A model generated the notes under the pieces. It did no database searches. It was not told where the DNA came from and saw only the letters and a list, made by a program, of their open reading frames with translations. From Magnetococcales bacterium (GTDB lineage: Bacteria; Pseudomonadota; Magnetococcia; Magnetococcales; Magnetaquicoccaceae), in the NCBI GenBank assembly GCA_015228895.1, contig JADGCR010000096.1:1-8094 (forward strand): a stretch of DNA of 8,094 bases. Direction: 5' to 3'. Positions within the stretch are counted from its first letter, which is position 1, and every line of letters begins with the position of its first letter. Shown here piece after piece: positions 6,055 to 8,094 of this stretch. The position numbers were made by a program, and so were the translations under genes.

Positions 6055-7065
6055 ATGTCTGAACATTTCGGATTCCCCCTCGAAACCCTGTTGATCTATG
6101 TGGCGGTACTGACCCTGTCCATCGTCATCGATCTCCACGCCTACCACAAGCAAACCATTCTCACCCTGCGGGGCGCCGCCGCCTGGAGCGTCTTCTGGGT
6201 CATCATGGCCCTGGCGTTTTACACCTACCTGTGGCTGCGCTTCGACAAGAAATACGCGGATCTGTTTCTGGTGGGCTTCGTGCTGGAAGAGTCCCTCTCG
6301 TTCGACAACCTGATGGTCTTCATGGTGATCTTTTCCAGTTTCAACATCAGCGGGCTGTTGTTGCGGCGGATCCTGTTCTTCGGCATCCTGGGGGCGATCG
6401 GTTTTCGCATCCTGTTCGCCAGCATCGGCACGGCGCTGTTCGCCTGGTCCCCCTGGGTGGGCTTCGTCTTCGCCGCCATTGTCGCCTGGACCGCCTGGAA
6501 AATGATCACCGCCGGAGAGGGGGACACGGAACTGGAGGACTATTCCCACCACTGGTCCGTGCGCCTGACCGAACGGTTTTTTCCGGTCTTTCCCCGTCTG
6601 CACGGCACCCACCTGTTCATCGACGGCGTGGAGGCGGCCCGGCAAGCCGGCCAGGACAACACCATCCGCTATCAAGGCGGCCTGAAAAAATACGCCACCC
6701 CGGCCTTTCTCTGCCTGATGGCGATTCAGTTCACCGATGTCATGTTCTCCTTCGACAGCGTGCCCGCCGTGGTGGCGGTCACCCAGGAACCCCTGCTGGT
6801 GTGGGGCGCGATGATGTTCGCCGTACTCGGATTGCGCTCCCTCTACTACATCCTGGAAGCCCTGGTGAAACATCTGGTCTACCTGGGCCAGGCGGTGATC
6901 GCCCTGCTTTTCTACATCGCCCTCAAACTGGCCATCGGGGCCTCCAACGAGATCTTCCATTGGCCGGGGATCCACATCCCCCCCGCGGTGAGTCTGGGGA
7001 TCGTGGCGGGCATTCTGGGCACGGGCATCCTGGCCTCGTTCCTCTTCCCACCCAAAAAGAGCTGA
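6055..7065 (+). CDS. TerC/Alx family integral membrane protein
   Basis: A 336-residue polytopic inner-membrane protein of the TerC family (PF03741), similar in size to Alx-type members (about 320-350). About eight or nine hydrophobic segments can be picked out, the first at about 9-27 with Asp26, the last at about 310-331. Two family signatures stand out: LEESLSFDNLMVF (Glu78, Asp84) and IQFTDVMFSFDSVPA (Asp228, Asp234), followed by LGLRSLYYIL. Between the two halves a hydrophilic loop (about 154-213) ends in the typical YATP. Known Alx/TerC members are linked to manganese export or tellurite resistance, so metal-ion transport is the likely role; the substrate cannot be read here. Gln225 stands where most members have Glu in the second signature. 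The gene is 6 nt after the DUF1015 gene and 7 nt before the next one. No yybP-ykoY-type leader fits upstream. Confidence 0.95.
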   Translation: MSEHFGFPLETLLIYVAVLTLSIVIDLHAYHKQTILTLRGAAAWSVFWVIMALAFYTYLWLRFDKKYADLFLVGFVLEESLSFDNLMVFMVIFSSFNISGLLLRRILFFGILGAIGFRILFASIGTALFAWSPWVGFVFAAIVAWTAWKMITAGEGDTELEDYSHHWSVRLTERFFPVFPRLHGTHLFIDGVEAARQAGQDNTIRYQGGLKKYATPAFLCLMAIQFTDVMFSFDSVPAVVAVTQEPLLVWGAMMFAVLGLRSLYYILEALVKHLVYLGQAVIALLFYIALKLAIGASNEIFHWPGIHIPPAVSLGIVAGILGTGILASFLFPPKKS

Positions 7066-7072
7066 ACCCCCG

Positions 7073-8094
7073 ATGAACGACCCTCTCCCCCCGCGCTTCA
7101 ACCCTCTCCTCCGGTTCGTCCGCGACCACGCTCCGGCCCTGCTGGTGCTGGCGCTCGGGATCGGGGTCTACCATTGGGTCTACGCGGGTTTCTTCTCGGC
7201 GGAGAGCGTCGGACACGACTTCAGCTTCATACTGCCCATGCTGCTGGAAAACGACTACTGGATCCGCAACAACGGCATCCTGGCCACCAACTGGTTTCTG
7301 CCCGGCCTGTGCGGCGGTCAACCGGGTTTTCCCGATCTCCAGAACATGTTTTTTTCCATCCCTCAATGGCTGACGCTCTTCCTGCCTCCCATCCAGGCCG
7401 TTTACGCCACCGTGCTGCTGTTCGCCGTCGCCGGTTACTGGGGCATGTACCTGTTTCTCGCCCGCATCCTGCGCATGCCCGGCGGCATGGCGGTGGCGGG
7501 CGCCATTCTGTTCATGTTCAACGGGTTCTTCGCCGCGCGCATGATGGTGGGCCATTTCACCTTTCACGCCTTCATGCTGCTCCCCCTGCTGGCCCATCTC
7601 CTCGTGCGCCCCCTGCCCGCGGAGCGGCACTGGAGCCGGGAGGTGCCATGGGCGGTGGCGCTGGGGTTGGGGGGAGCCTATCTGATCCACGCCGGCATGA
7701 TCAACCTGTTGCTCCCCGCGCTGCTCATCCTGTTCGGCCTGGTCGGGTTGGCGCTGACCGTCGATCCCCTCCCCGCCAGAACCTGTCTGGTGCGCTGGCC
7801 CCTGGCCGCCCTGCTGACCATTTCCCTCTCCGCGAGCAAAGTGCTGGCGGGCGTCGCCCTGCTCGACACCTTCCCCCGCAGCGATTATTCCCTGCCCGGG
7901 TTCACCTCCCCGTGGCACACCCTGCTCGCCCTGGGTCGTTCCCTCTTTTGGCAGCCGGAAGAGTTGCAGACCAATTATTTCTCTCACATGGCATACTTGC
8001 AATGGGGTCTGGATGTGCACGAATGGATGTTCGGCATCTCCCCGCTGCCCCTGGCGCTGCTGCTGGCCTGGCTGATCCTGCGCTGGTCGCTGGG
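7073..8094 (+). CDS. Polytopic membrane protein, possibly GT-C/YfhO-like (5' part, cut by window edge)
   Basis: ATG 7073 opens a frame that runs without a stop to the window edge (340 codons), starting MNDPLPPRFNPLLRF. The protein is strongly hydrophobic: a first membrane segment at about 20-40, then a long polar, presumably periplasmic loop (about 41-105) with Gly47-His48-Asp49-Phe50, Glu59, Asp61 and CGGQPGFPD, then closely spaced membrane segments from about 107 onward. A single N-terminal segment, a large loop with acidic residues right after it and many later segments recall GT-C-fold lipid-linked sugar transferases and YfhO-like proteins; this rests on topology only. Start choice: the TerC stop is 7 nt upstream, with a weak AAAGAG at 7056-7061 about 11 nt ahead. 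It may belong to the same transcription unit. The gene itself is convincing, the function is not. Confidence 0.85.
   Translation, partial: MNDPLPPRFNPLLRFVRDHAPALLVLALGIGVYHWVYAGFFSAESVGHDFSFILPMLLENDYWIRNNGILATNWFLPGLCGGQPGFPDLQNMFFSIPQWLTLFLPPIQAVYATVLLFAVAGYWGMYLFLARILRMPGGMAVAGAILFMFNGFFAARMMVGHFTFHAFMLLPLLAHLLVRPLPAERHWSREVPWAVALGLGGAYLIHAGMINLLLPALLILFGLVGLALTVDPLPARTCLVRWPLAALLTISLSASKVLAGVALLDTFPRSDYSLPGFTSPWHTLLALGRSLFWQPEELQTNYFSHMAYLQWGLDVHEWMFGISPLPLALLLAWLILRWSL

Noticed and set aside
6037..8020. Long minus-strand frames opposite the TerC-family and last membrane-protein genes
   Set aside because: Their translations are strongly biased (Gly, Gln, Glu, His, Asp-rich), with no motifs, opposite genes with clear membrane topology. 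They are GC-driven shadows.
1..8094. CRISPR arrays, tRNA or rRNA genes, insertion sequences and attachment sites
   Set aside because: No repeated spacer-repeat units, tRNA-like cloverleaf, transposase motifs or terminal inverted repeats were seen. Apart from 133-285, nearly every base is accounted for by coding sequence.

Overview
The window is dense, high-GC coding DNA, with third codon positions mostly G or C. All recognisable genes lie on the plus strand. The gene content (a multi-PAS hybrid histidine kinase, a REC-Hpt protein, a DUF1015 protein and a TerC-family membrane protein), the GC bias and the use of GTG and TTG starts fit a free-living Gram-negative bacterium. A proteobacterium, perhaps of a deep-branching or magnetotactic-type lineage, is a guess; nothing here fixes the taxon.

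Layout: (1) 1-132, the last 43 codons of an unidentified upstream gene; (2) 133-285, a short leader with a weak sigma70-like promoter candidate; (3) 286-3801, a hybrid sensor kinase of about 1171 residues: four PAS-like domains, HisKA, HATPase, a degenerate receiver, an intact receiver and an Hpt-like tail that has lost its histidine; (4) 3833-4834, a REC-Hpt protein whose N-terminus resembles the second half of a HisKA dimerisation domain without the H-box; (5) 4831-6048, a DUF1015 protein starting at GTG inside the previous stop codon; (6) 6055-7065, a TerC-family membrane protein; (7) 7073 to the window end, a polytopic membrane protein cut by the edge. Spacings after the kinase are 31 nt, a 4-nt overlap, 6 nt and 7 nt, and no terminator hairpin is visible between genes, so one transcription unit is likely.

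The two signalling proteins look complementary. The kinase keeps its phosphorylatable His and a functional-looking receiver, but its C-terminal Hpt-like module carries Leu at the phosphoacceptor position. The next protein has no kinase core but carries an intact Hpt (AHSLKG) and an intact receiver. The simplest reading is a split phosphorelay: kinase His540 to kinase Asp987 to partner His270, with the partner's Asp130 as a further acceptor. No DNA-binding or enzymatic output domain is present in the window, so the final target is unknown. The downstream DUF1015, TerC and membrane-protein genes may be co-transcribed with the relay, but no functional link is shown by the sequence.
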